The notes beneath the pieces were generated by a model. The model searched no databases. It saw only the letters and a list, made by a program, of their open reading frames with translations, and was not told the origin of the DNA. From the NCBI GenBank assembly GCA_965221545.1, contig OZ244901.1, positions 1,116,001-1,180,000 of the forward strand: a stretch of 64,000 bases of DNA, in the 5' to 3' direction. This stretch comes from JAJEFO01 sp022819605 (lineage in GTDB: Bacteria > Pseudomonadota > Alphaproteobacteria > Rhodobacterales > Rhodobacteraceae). The position numbers and the translations under genes are program-made. Below, in pieces: positions 26,030-35,400 of this stretch. The first letter of the stretch is position 1. Each line of letters opens with the position of its first letter.

Positions 26030-28402
26030 ATGTTGGAGAACCGAGACAAGACAACTGCGGACTTGCTACGAGTCCGAGAGCGTTTAGCCAGTCTGGACAC
26101 CGAAAGGAGCCAGCTTCAGCGTGAACTGGAAGCTCTTGAGGTTCGGCTGGCCTCTGAACGCGCTCCAGTGCCAAACGGACCCGCCCCCGATAGTGCTCCT
26201 GTCACGAACAACTCGTCATCGCGTGAGAAAATTGAATTGTTCTGCCGCCTTTTCGCCGGTCGGCCCGACGTGTTTCCCGTGCGGTGGGAAAGTAGCCGGA
26301 GTGGCCGGTCCGGATATTCGCCCGCCTGTTTCAATGAGTGGGTCAAGGGCATTTGCGGCAAGCCGAAGGTCAAATGTCGAGAGTGCCCTCATCAGAAATT
26401 CGTTCCACCGGACGCAGGCATCATTGAAAGGCACTTGCGTGGCGGCGAGGACGGAAATTTTGTCGCTGGAGTCTATCCATTGCTGCAGGACGATACATGC
26501 TGGTTTCTGGCGGTCGACTTCGACAAGGCGTCGTGGGCTGATGACGCCAGTGCACTGATCGAGACCTGTCGGGCAAGGGCCGTGCCTGCAGGGCTGGAAC
26601 GATCAAGATCAGGAAATGGGGGCCACGTCTGGGTCTTCTTTTCGGAGCCGGTGTCAGCTCGGATTGCGCGCCAGTTTGGATCGGCCTTGATCACGGAAGC
26701 AATGGAGAGGCGACCGGAAATTGAATTCGCCTCCTATGACCGCCTCTTCCCGAGCCAGGATACCATGTCGCTTGGCGGCTTAGGGAACCTGATCGCGCTG
26801 CCGCTCCAGCATAAGGCGCGCAAGTTTGGAAACAGCGTCTTTGTAGACACAGAGATGAGTCCATACGATGACCAGTGGGCCTTCTTGTCATCCTTGCCAA
26901 GATTGTCTGCCGAAGCTGTTTCCGATCTCGCCCAATCTGCGGAATTGTCCGGGCGGGTGCTCGGCGTACGAACGCCTGTGGATGACGAATATGCAGACGA
27001 GCCCTGGAAAATGCGTCCTTCGCGCCGCAACGCGGCGTCACATCGCCTTGACGTTACCCTTCCGCAAAAGGTCAAGGTGACGGTCGCTGACCAGGTCTAT
27101 GTGGACCGAGCGGAACTTCCCTCTGCCGCAGTTGCCCGGCTGATGCGCTTGGCCGCATTCCCGAACCCCGAATTCTATCGTGCACAGGCGATGCGGTTCC
27201 CGACATTTGGCAAACCTCGAATCGTTTCCTGCGCCGAGTTGCATCCCCTACACATTGCCTTGCCCCGCGGCTGTTTCGACGAAGCCATCGGGTTCCTGTC
27301 CGAACACGGTGCAAGTGTGGATGTGGACGACCTGCGTGTTAGCGGAACCCCATTGCCGGAGACGGTTCGTGTCCGTGGCAAACTCCGCCAACAGCAATCG
27401 ATCGCGTTCGATGCACTGGCCAAGCACGACAACGGCGTACTTGCCGCCACGACCGCATTCGGCAAGACCGTCGTGGCCTCCGCCCTTATCGGGCATCGCG
27501 CCTGCAATGCCCTGGTCCTTGTCCATCGCCGGGAAATCCTGAGCCAATGGGTTGAGCGGCTGGGCTCCTTTCTCGACATCGACCCGAAGCAGATCGGGAC
27601 CATTGGGGCCGGAAAACGCAAGCCGACCGGCGTGATCGATGTCGCGCTGATTCAGAGTCTCGTCCGCAAGGGCGAGGTAGACGACATCGTTGCCGATTAC
27701 GGAAATCTGATCGTCGATGAATGTCATCACATATCCGCTGCGAGTTTTGAACTTGTCGCCCGAAGATCTAAGGCGCGTTATGTCACTGGATTGTCGGCCA
27801 CAGTCGTCAGAAAGGATGGGCATCACCCCATTATATTCATGCAGTGCGGGCCTGTACGGCATCGTGTGGATGCAAGATCGCACTCTGTGCGAAGCGGCAT
27901 TCTGCATCGTGCCCGAGAGCGTTACACAGCGTTTAATTTGCCTGAGGACTTGGCCATGACTGAACGCCCGTCCATGCCCGCGATTTACGCCGCTCTGGCG
28001 GCGGACAGCAGTCGAAACGACTTGATCTTCGATGATGTTCTGCAGTCACTGGAGGCAAGAAGATCACCGATCGTGCTGACCGAACGCAAGGATCACCTTG
28101 AATACCTTCAGCAACGGTTCTCCCGGTTTGCAAGAAACGTCGTTGTGCTCCGTGGAGGCATGTCCGCGAAAGACCGGAAAGCTGCGCATGTCGCGTTGAA
28201 GGTCGACGACGGGGAGGAGCGGCTGATCCTCGCGATAGGTCGCTATATTGGAGAGGGCTTTGATGACGCCCGGCTCGATACCCTGTTCCTGACAATGCCA
28301 ATCGCGTGGAAAGGCACGTTGGCGCAATATGTTGGCAGGCTGCATCGACAACATGATGGGAAGAAGGACGTCTTGGTGGTCGATTATGTAGACAGATCGT
28401 AA
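26030..28402 (+). CDS. TOTE-type primase-helicase (AEP primase + SF2 helicase), 3' end truncated by IS66
   Basis: A 790-residue multidomain protein. Residues 1-45 are coiled-coil-like. Residues about 65-315 form an archaeo-eukaryotic primase domain of the TOTE conflict-system kind: Cys cluster C109/C116/C119, catalytic A-V-D-F-D (Asp 163 and 165) and S-G-N-G-G-H-V-W (His 199). Residues about 445-790 are a superfamily 2 helicase: Walker A T-T-A-F-G-K-T (474-480), D-E-C-H (563-566), G-L-S-A-T (587-591) and motif VI Q-Y-V-G-R-L-H-R. Such proteins are thought to act in defence against invading DNA. The stop codon comes from the inserted IS66 element (TCG-TAA across the junction); 23 native codons lie beyond it. 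All recognisable motifs precede the break, so partial activity is possible. The start codon lacks a clear ribosome binding site. Confidence 0.88.
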   Translation: MLENRDKTTADLLRVRERLASLDTERSQLQRELEALEVRLASERAPVPNGPAPDSAPVTNNSSSREKIELFCRLFAGRPDVFPVRWESSRSGRSGYSPACFNEWVKGICGKPKVKCRECPHQKFVPPDAGIIERHLRGGEDGNFVAGVYPLLQDDTCWFLAVDFDKASWADDASALIETCRARAVPAGLERSRSGNGGHVWVFFSEPVSARIARQFGSALITEAMERRPEIEFASYDRLFPSQDTMSLGGLGNLIALPLQHKARKFGNSVFVDTEMSPYDDQWAFLSSLPRLSAEAVSDLAQSAELSGRVLGVRTPVDDEYADEPWKMRPSRRNAASHRLDVTLPQKVKVTVADQVYVDRAELPSAAVARLMRLAAFPNPEFYRAQAMRFPTFGKPRIVSCAELHPLHIALPRGCFDEAIGFLSEHGASVDVDDLRVSGTPLPETVRVRGKLRQQQSIAFDALAKHDNGVLAATTAFGKTVVASALIGHRACNALVLVHRREILSQWVERLGSFLDIDPKQIGTIGAGKRKPTGVIDVALIQSLVRKGEVDDIVADYGNLIVDECHHISAASFELVARRSKARYVTGLSATVVRKDGHHPIIFMQCGPVRHRVDARSHSVRSGILHRARERYTAFNLPEDLAMTERPSMPAIYAALAADSSRNDLIFDDVLQSLEARRSPIVLTERKDHLEYLQQRFSRFARNVVVLRGGMSAKDRKAAHVALKVDDGEERLILAIGRYIGEGFDDARLDTLFLTMPIAWKGTLAQYVGRLHRQHDGKKDVLVVDYVDRS
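28391..28398. repeat. Target-site duplication, left copy
   Basis: GACAGATC immediately outside the left IS66 end, repeated at 31411-31418. Eight bases is the duplication length known for IS66. Confidence 0.95.
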
Positions 28403-28423
28403 GCGTCATTTATATCCCATACC
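28399..28423. repeat. IS66 left terminal inverted repeat
   Basis: Perfect 25-bp match, inverted, to 31386-31410. Confidence 0.95.
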
Positions 28424-28475
28424 GGGATTCGGGTTGACGGCAGGCTTGTTCCTGGATCCGGGCTGAAGGCCCAGG

Positions 28476-30215
28476 TCAGTGATTCCCGGCGTCGGTTCCG
28501 TCGCCGAAGTTCCAGGGCAGCAGCTCGTGGATCCTCGACATCGGGTGGCCGGCGGCGATCCTCTCCAGCGCGTTCCTGAGCCAGGCGTACGGCTCGACGC
28601 CGTTCATCTTGCAGGTCTCGATCAGCGTCGCCACGCGGGCCCACGAGACGGCGCCTTCGTCGTGGCCGGCGAACAGTGCATTCTTTTTCGTCAGCTTCAG
28701 CGGACGGATTCGATTCTCCACGAAGTTCGTGTCCATCTCGACGCGACCGTCGTGCAGGAACACCAGCAGGCCGTCCCATTGGTTGGCGATGTAGGCCAGC
28801 TTCTCGCCGAGGCGGGAGCGTGGCGACACCCGCGAGCGCTGCTCGTCGAGCCACACCCCGAAGGCGTTGACCAGCGGCGCGGACTCCGTCCACCGCACGA
28901 ACTGCCGCGTCGCCGGATGCTCGCCACGGATCCTGTCCTCGATCGCGTAGAGCTGCGCGATCCGGGCCAGGCCCTCCCTGGCGATCGGCGAGCCGCTGGA
29001 ATCGTGGACCTCCTTGAGGCCGCGCCTGGCGTGTGTCCAACAATTGGAAAGGGTGACCGCCCCGCCTGGCCGGTCATGCCGGCGCAGCCGGTTGTAGGCG
29101 GCATAGCCGTCAACCTGGAGCGTCCCGGAGAACCCTTCGAGCAGGGCCTCGCCATACCGACCGCCGCGACCCGGCGCGTAGGCATAGACCACGCCCGGAG
29201 GATCGGAACCCGACCATGGCCGCTCGTCGCGCACCATCGTCCACATGAAGCCCTGCTTGGTCTTGCCTCGGCCAGGATCGAGAACCGGGATCGGCGTCTC
29301 GTCCATGCCGAGCTTGCCCGACGCCTTCAGATTGTCCGCCAGGCAGTCCACCAGCGGGCGGAGATGGAACGACGCCTTGCCGACCCAGTCGGCGAGCGTC
29401 GCGCGGTGAAGCTCGATCCCCTGGCGGGCGAACATCTGGGCCTGACGGTACAGAGGGAGATGGTCCGCGTATTTCGAGACGATGACGTGCGCCAGAAGCG
29501 CCTCGGTCGGAAGCCCGCCCTCGATCAGCGCGGGCGGGGCCGGAGCCTGGACCACGCCGCCGCCCTTGCACCTGTTGCAGGCGTAGCGCGGGCGGACCGT
29601 CTCGACGACCACGCACTTCGCCGGAACGAAGTCCAGCCGCTCGCTGCGGTCCTCGCCGATCCGCGCCATCTCGCCGCAGCCGCAGGGGCAGAGCGTGCTC
29701 TCGGGCTCGATCACCTCGGTGCGACGCTCGACATGTTCCGGAAAGCGGAACCCGGAGCGGGCCGAACGCTTCCGCTGGCGGCGGAGCGTGCTCCCTTCGT
29801 CCTCGCCGTCATCGGCAGGAGGCTCGACATCGGCCTCGGCGGCCGCGATCCCAAGATCCTCGAACGACAGCTGGCGATCGTCGGGAGGGAGCTTCTCGGA
29901 CTTCTTGCCGAAGAGAAGCTTCCGGAACTCGTCGTTGAGATGCTCGAGGCGACGGATCTGTTCGGAAAGGTCCGCGTTCTCGGCTTCAAGCCGCGCCGCC
30001 CTGGACACAAGGCGATCGGCCTCGGCCTCCTGCCGGGCCGTCTCGGATGCAAGGCGCACGGCCTCGGCCTTCTGGCGTGCCGCACGCTCCTGCGCCGTCC
30101 GGCGCGCGGAACGCTCCTCGTCCAGCCGGGATTCCATCTCGGCAAGGGCCGCGGAGACAACCGCCATGGGAACCGAGCCGTCGGCTCCGGGGGTGATGGA
30201 AGGCAGGACCGTCAT
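28476..30215 (-). CDS. tnpC: IS66 transposase TnpC (DDE)
   Basis: A 579-residue transposase from the ATG at 30215; the longer frame from 30287 overlaps non-coding sequence between tnpB and tnpC. Residues about 20-100 are an Ala/Glu/Arg-rich coiled coil. A zinc-ribbon region follows with C-P-C-G-C-G (176-181) and C-N-R-C (213-216). The DDE triad is visible as G-M-D-E-T-P (Asp 305), Q-V-D-G-Y (Asp 369) and N-F-V-E-N-R-I-R-P (Glu 500). The C-terminal W-N-F-G-D-G block is typical. Full length and uninterrupted. Confidence 0.96.
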   Translation of the reverse strand: MTVLPSITPGADGSVPMAVVSAALAEMESRLDEERSARRTAQERAARQKAEAVRLASETARQEAEADRLVSRAARLEAENADLSEQIRRLEHLNDEFRKLLFGKKSEKLPPDDRQLSFEDLGIAAAEADVEPPADDGEDEGSTLRRQRKRSARSGFRFPEHVERRTEVIEPESTLCPCGCGEMARIGEDRSERLDFVPAKCVVVETVRPRYACNRCKGGGVVQAPAPPALIEGGLPTEALLAHVIVSKYADHLPLYRQAQMFARQGIELHRATLADWVGKASFHLRPLVDCLADNLKASGKLGMDETPIPVLDPGRGKTKQGFMWTMVRDERPWSGSDPPGVVYAYAPGRGGRYGEALLEGFSGTLQVDGYAAYNRLRRHDRPGGAVTLSNCWTHARRGLKEVHDSSGSPIAREGLARIAQLYAIEDRIRGEHPATRQFVRWTESAPLVNAFGVWLDEQRSRVSPRSRLGEKLAYIANQWDGLLVFLHDGRVEMDTNFVENRIRPLKLTKKNALFAGHDEGAVSWARVATLIETCKMNGVEPYAWLRNALERIAAGHPMSRIHELLPWNFGDGTDAGNH

Positions 30216-30273
30216 GTCGCCACATGTAGCGCAACGGCTCCCGCCTGGCAACAGGATGTGCTGGTTTTTGACG

Positions 30274-30627
30274 CTATTCCGCCGCAAGCGGGCGGCGGAC
30301 CGGCCGCGCCTGGATGCGACGCCAGTCCAGCCCCTCGAACAGCGCCTCGAACTGGCCGCGCGTGAGCCGCATCGCGCCGTCCCTGATCCCGGGCCAGGCG
30401 AAGCGGCCCTGCTCCAGCCGCTTGTAGACGAGCACGAGGCCGGTCCCGTCCCAGGTCAGCATCTTGAGCCTGTCGCCGCGCTTCGACCGGAACACCACGA
30501 TCACGCCGGAATGGATGTCGATGCCGAGTTCCAGGGACGCGGTCGCGGCAAGCGCGTCGTGGCCGCGTCGAAAGTCCACAGGTTGCGTCGCCAGCACGAT
30601 CCGCAGCGCGGAGCCCGGAACGATCAT
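30274..30627 (-). CDS. tnpB: IS66 accessory protein TnpB
   Basis: A 117-residue protein with the IS66 Orf2 signature: P-V-D-F-R-R-G-H-D-A-L-A near the start, then V-F-R-S-K-R-G-D-R-L-K-M-L-T-W-D-G-T-G-L and the terminal F-E-A-L-F-E-G-L-D-W. The ATG at 30627 overlaps the tnpA stop (ATGA), indicating translational coupling. Required for transposition in the family; the exact role is unclear. Confidence 0.95.
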   Translation of the reverse strand: MIVPGSALRIVLATQPVDFRRGHDALAATASLELGIDIHSGVIVVFRSKRGDRLKMLTWDGTGLVLVYKRLEQGRFAWPGIRDGAMRLTRGQFEALFEGLDWRRIQARPVRRPLAAE

Positions 30628-31310
30628 CGCGCCCGCTCCAGACCGGAGGCCACCGCGACGATGCGCTCCACGGGGCAGTCCCAGGGAAGCCGCACAACCA
30701 CCGCACCGACCTCGACGCTCACCGCAGCCGACGGGACCGGCGTCCCGCCGTCGATGCGCGGGATCATGGGAACGGCCGCGTCGGTCGCCGACGCCGCAGC
30801 TTCCGGAAGGGCTCCGAGCCTGCCCTTCCTCGCCAGGCCGCGCCAGTCGGCGAGCGTTGACGTGGCCACGCCGTGACGCGCGGCCACGGACCTGATCGAG
30901 CCGCCGGGCGCGAAGCTTTCCGCGACGATCCGCGCCTTCTCGGAAACGGGCCAGCGCCGCTGCGTCGGATGGCCACCGGGACTGGCGACCGGCGCGGACG
31001 TCGGGGCGGCGCATTCGTCGAGAACCAGGGGCACAACCGCAGGCACCGCCGCAATCCCCGGCACGGGACCAAGCTCGCCCCGCACGGCCTGCCTGCGCCA
31101 GCTGCTGAGGGTCGAGGCGCCCACGCCATGATGCATCGCCACGGCATTGACCGAAGCGCCGGGCACGAAGCTCTCCGAAACGATCCGCGCCTTGTCCGAT
31201 GCAGACCAGCGACGACGCCCCGGATGAAGGTCAGGTTCGCATGAAGACGCCGGCGCCTCGCCATCGCCTGCTTCGGCAAGGCCCGTTCCGGCCAGTGAAA
31301 GATCCGACAT
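30624..31310 (-). CDS. tnpA: IS66 accessory protein TnpA with two HTH modules
   Basis: A 228-residue protein from the ATG at 31310, which has GGAGGG six bases upstream. It contains two similar helix-turn-helix modules of the transposase-8 kind: residues about 32-80 (S-D-K-A-R-I-V-S-E-S-F-V-P-G-A-S) and about 117-165 (S-E-K-A-R-I-V-A-E-S-F-A-P-G-G-S). Most IS66 TnpA proteins I know have one such module and are shorter. Ends in overlap with tnpB. Confidence 0.93.
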   Translation of the reverse strand: MSDLSLAGTGLAEAGDGEAPASSCEPDLHPGRRRWSASDKARIVSESFVPGASVNAVAMHHGVGASTLSSWRRQAVRGELGPVPGIAAVPAVVPLVLDECAAPTSAPVASPGGHPTQRRWPVSEKARIVAESFAPGGSIRSVAARHGVATSTLADWRGLARKGRLGALPEAAASATDAAVPMIPRIDGGTPVPSAAVSVEVGAVVVRLPWDCPVERIVAVASGLERAR

Positions 31311-31385
31311 CGAAATCCCTCCAGGACAGTTCCGCTTCGTGGCGGTCACTGAAATCGAGAATCCCGGGAAGGGAAATGGCGCCGA

Positions 31386-31410
31386 GGTATGGGATATAAA
31401 TGACGCTTAC
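31386..31410. repeat. IS66 right terminal inverted repeat
   Basis: Perfect 25-bp inverted match to 28399-28423. Confidence 0.95.
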
Positions 31411-31418
31411 GACAGATC
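31411..31418. repeat. Target-site duplication, right copy
   Basis: GACAGATC, direct repeat of 28391-28398. Confidence 0.95.
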
Positions 31419-31491
31419 CGTGCCCGTCCTGTCGAAAATGGCAGCCAAGCGACGAGTCGGCTATCGTGCGCTTGGCTATGTAATGGAATAG
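31411..31491 (+). pseudogene. Displaced 3' end of the primase-helicase gene
   Basis: Joining the left flank (up to 28398) to the sequence after the right target duplication restores the helicase frame. After V-D-R-S it reads V-P-V-L-S-K-M, A-A-K-R-R-V-G-Y-R-A-L-G-Y-V-M-E and a TAG at 31489. These 23 codons are the native C-terminus, now separated by the 3-kb element and untranslated with the rest. Confidence 0.9.
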
Positions 31492-32045
31492 CGGGCTGCC
31501 TGGGTTGGGGCACATGCAGTGTGCGGTCGGTCAGCTTGACGATCGGCAGGACCGTCGCCGCCGTTACTTCATGTCCGCGCCCTTCAGGCGAAAGCAGGCC
31601 AATGCCGTTCTCCGCGCGCTTCCGATGAGATTCCACGCCGTGCCCGTCGCCGAGGCCGGGCCGGATGCGCCGCACGCAGGACGCTCCGCCGTAGCAGAGG
31701 TTAATCCCGGCGCTGAATGAGGCCGCACCTTGGTGGATGACGTCCAGACTGCGGGTCTGACTTTCGGATCAAGAAAGTAGTCCTGATGCGATTCGCCGGA
31801 GGCTTGACATGCCGCGCCATGGCGTTAATCACTCGACCGGTAATGACCACGCGAGTTGCCCGGCGCACGTACAGCCACCTCGCCAGAGACGGGAGCGAGC
31901 CAGTGCGGATACCGGTCGGCGAGGCAATTTCGACATGCTCGCCCGCGATGCCTGAGGTGTCCGGGGACGCCCTCGCGCAGGCCCTTCGCTCTTTCCGGAA
32001 TTTTTCGCTTTGGGGCTTGACGGGCGCGACCGGCCTTAAGTACGT
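31492..32045. other. No recognised gene; upstream region of the giant repeat protein
   Basis: About 550 bp without a family signature. A plus-strand frame that becomes the giant protein frame is open from an ATG at 31786, but its product here looks random and has no ribosome binding site, so I treat it as leader or promoter DNA. Confidence 0.45.
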
Positions 32046-32173
32046 CCGGATCGCCGGATCGCCGGATCGCCGGATCGCCGGATCGCCGGATCGCCGGATC
32101 GCCGGATCGCCGGATCGCCGGATCGCCGGATCGCCGGATCGCCGGATCGCCGGATCGCCGGATCGCCGGATCG
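32046..32173. repeat. Tandem octamer repeat, 16 perfect copies of CCGGATCG
   Basis: 128 bp of uninterrupted CCGGATCG units, about 270 bp upstream of the latest in-frame start candidate of the giant gene (GTG 32443). Each unit contains GATC. The unit length is not a multiple of three, so copy-number slippage would alter spacing, or reading frame if the region were translated from 31786. Confidence 0.97.
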
Positions 32174-32442
32174 CCCAGCCTGCGTGCGCCCGTACGGCCA
32201 TGAGCGCCGCCCCGTGCCTGGGCTGCCGGAAGGGTCCGCCCTCTCCGCCTGAGCCTTCGCCCTGCGCTGACGCGGACTCCGCCGTCCGAAGGCCCGCGCC
32301 TCCCTCCTCCGTTGTCGTTCGGTCCCTTCCGGGCATCCTGTCCGCCGCCGTCCGCCCGGCCTCGCCGCCCTCCGCTGCCGTCCTGGGGTCCGCGCCGCGC
32401 CGTTGCGGCCCTGATGGCGTGGCGGGAGCATTTCGGGCTTGC

Positions 32443-35400
32443 GTGCGGTCAATCCTTGTCTCCGCGCTCTCCCTGCGGGAGAGGGGGGAGAAAATCAGCT
32501 CGTCGCGTGAAGCCGCGCGGGGTGGAGCGCTGGCGCGCCGACGTGGGGGCGGCAGCGCCCGGGCATGGCTCGCCGTCCTGGGAATTTCCTTGGCTCCGGG
32601 AGTTGTGGCTCCCACTCTTGCCGAGGCCCAGACCACCTTGCCGACCCTCACCGCCACCCACCCCCACGGCGGCGCCATCTACGAAGGCGACCACAACGTC
32701 CCCTTCACGATAACGGGCTTCAACGTACAGGCAGCAGTTGGGAAAGCCTGGCGTTTGAGGCGCAGCGCGACCAGCGTGGCGGACGAGAGTGACTACGGCA
32801 TCCACAGTCTGGGTTGGTCGTCACGGACCGCGAACAAGGCGACAGTCCACCTGAACTTCCACAACAACAGCGACACCGTCAACGAGACTCTCGAACTTGA
32901 AGTCTACTATTTGGAGACCCAACCGGACCCTGACGGAAACGGTCCCGATAAGGCGCCCGATCCAACGGAGCACCCCATCGGCAAGTTCTCCGTCACCATC
33001 ACCGACGGAGCCCGTCCCAACGTCGGCGTCACCATCACGCCGAATCCCTTCGAAATTCTCGAGTCCGACAAGGACGGCGAAGATCTGACCATCCAGCTCT
33101 CGGGTCCGCCCGCGTCCGGCCAGACCGTCAGCGTTAGCCTCAACGCGCCCGCCACCGACGGGAACCTGGTGGTCACCTTTGGCGATAAAACGAGTTCGAC
33201 GGTCAAATTCTCCACAAGCGACTGGCAAACGCCCAAGAAGGTCAAGGTCCATGTGTCCAATTCGGATGCGGACACCGACGACCACAGGGGCAGGATTACC
33301 GTCAGGGTTTATAACTACTGGTATCTGAAAGTCGACCACCCCGATGTGCCGACTCGGGTCATCGACACCACCGTCACGCCGGTCTTCGACCCAACGAGCC
33401 TGACGGTGACCGAAAACGGGCCAGCCGGGTCCTATGACGTAAAGCTTGACAAGGATCCGGGCAAAACGGTTTCGCTGGGCAACGAGAACGTCCCGGGCCT
33501 TCTGGTCAAGGCGCCGGGCGGTTCGGCGTTCTCACGCCGGATTTCCCTGAATTTCACCGGCGGCGACGCCGGCAATTGGAACGTGGCCCAGACGGTCGAA
33601 GTTCGGGCGGATGCGGACGGTGACAGCGTGGACAGGAGCGTTTTGTTCGGCCACGGTGCGGACTCACAACATCTCTCCAATGCGTCGACCCCAAAGGACG
33701 TAGCAACCGCCGATCTCGCCATCACTCTGAAAGACGCGGGCGCCTCGCTTGGGTTCGACCCCAAGGCAATCACCGTCACCGAAGGCGGCGGCGCCGGCAC
33801 CTACAAGCTGCGGCTCGGGGAAGACCCGGTCAGCGCCGTCGATGTCACCGTCAATGTCCCCGCGGCGCATCAGGACGCGATCACCGTGCAGGCGCCCGGC
33901 GGCACGGCCGGGTCGAGCGCCACCGTGCGCTTTGTCGGCAGCGGCGCGGCCACCAGTCAGAACCCGGAGAATTGGCACACGGATCAGGCCATCACGGTTG
34001 CTCCACTGGGCGACAACGACTTCGACAACGAGGCCGTCATGCTCACCCACAGCAGCAGCGACCTCACCTGGGCCGGCGGTTCCGACCCGACCTTCACCGT
34101 CAACGTCAGGGATAAGGCTGGCCAGGTGGAGATCGACCAGACCAGCCTCACCGTTTACGAAGGCGAGGCGTCCGCCACCTACAACGTCAGCCTGAGCGAG
34201 GCGCCGACCACGGACGTCACCGTCACCATCACCCCGAAGGACATCAAGAAGCTCAGCGTGTCGCCGGGCACGCTCACCTTCACCCCGAGCGACTACGCCA
34301 CGCCCAAACCCGTGACCGTCACCGCCCCGCGCGGCGGCGTGACGGTCCGGATCGAATTCGTGGACATCACCCACGCCGTCAGCGGCTACGGCTCAACCAT
34401 TTCCGCCCCGGACGTGAGAGTTCAGCTTTGGAACACCGACCCCGGCGAGAATCTCGAACTGCGCCTCACCGGGACGACCTTCAGCGCCGAAGAGGACAAT
34501 CCCGGCAACGTCGAGGTCGAACTCCATGCGCCCACGAAAGGCAGCGGCTACGAAGGGTACTTGCCGCCCGTATATTTCCGTCTCTGCTTTACCCCAGGCA
34601 CGGCGACGCTGAAAACGTCCGGCGTATTGGGGGGAGGTGACATCGAACGGCCCGCAGGCGGCAATCCCGACACCAATTGCATTGACCACCGGCTGCCGCG
34701 GGGCTCAGCCTCAAAGCCATCAGCGAGTGGCGATTTCGATGTCTTCACGATTCTGGCCGACACCCGCGACGAGCGGCGGGAGACCGCCACCGTCACCCTG
34801 GCCGCCGACCCGGACAACGCCCTGCCCGCCTCGGTGAGCGTCTCCGGCACCGAGGCGAGCGCCACCTTCGTCATCGAGGACGCCAACGCCACCGCCATCA
34901 CCTTCTCGCGCACGGACAGCGGCCCGATTCAGGAAGGCGGCGCGCAGAAGGCGCGGTTTGAATTCGACATTTCCGCACTGAATCGCAGGCTGTTTGCGGA
35001 CGAGGAGCTTCGCGTGCCCCTCGACATCGGCGGCACGGGCATCACCGCCGACGACTACGAGATCAGCCTCGTCACCGGCGGCGACCCGCCCGTCAACGCA
35101 GGCGTGTCCTTGAGCACCGCCGCGCCCTACAGCGCCGCCGAGCCTGCGCTCATCATCAGAGGAACCGGCACGACCCACCTGACGGCTCGTGAACGCACGA
35201 CGGCCATCTTCGAAGTGGCCGCGCTCGCCGACGGCGTGGGCGAGGGCGGCATGGAGACCATGACGGTGGGCTACGACACGCCCTATACCAATCTCGACAC
35301 CTCCGCCCCCGGCATCTTCGAGAACGGCGGCACGAAGGATGAAACCGGCTCGAAGAACGACATCCCCGTCACCATCGTCGAGAGCGCCACGGTCGGCATC

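Larger units (their letters stand above)
28399..31410 (-). mobile_element. Complete IS66-family insertion sequence (3,012 bp)
   Basis: Bounded by perfect 25-bp terminal inverted repeats (28399-28423 and 31386-31410, starting GTAAGCGTCATTT) and an 8-bp direct target duplication. It encodes tnpA, tnpB and tnpC on the minus strand, all intact. Everything expected for an active IS66 element is present, so the insertion is probably recent. Confidence 0.97.

Noticed and set aside
32046..32173. CRISPR array
   Set aside because: The repeats are 8 bp and contiguous, with no spacers.
31786..32442. The giant frame extended to the ATG at 31786
   Set aside because: The extension includes the octamer array as a repetitive peptide, has no ribosome binding site, and would bury the signal peptide about 270 residues inside the protein.
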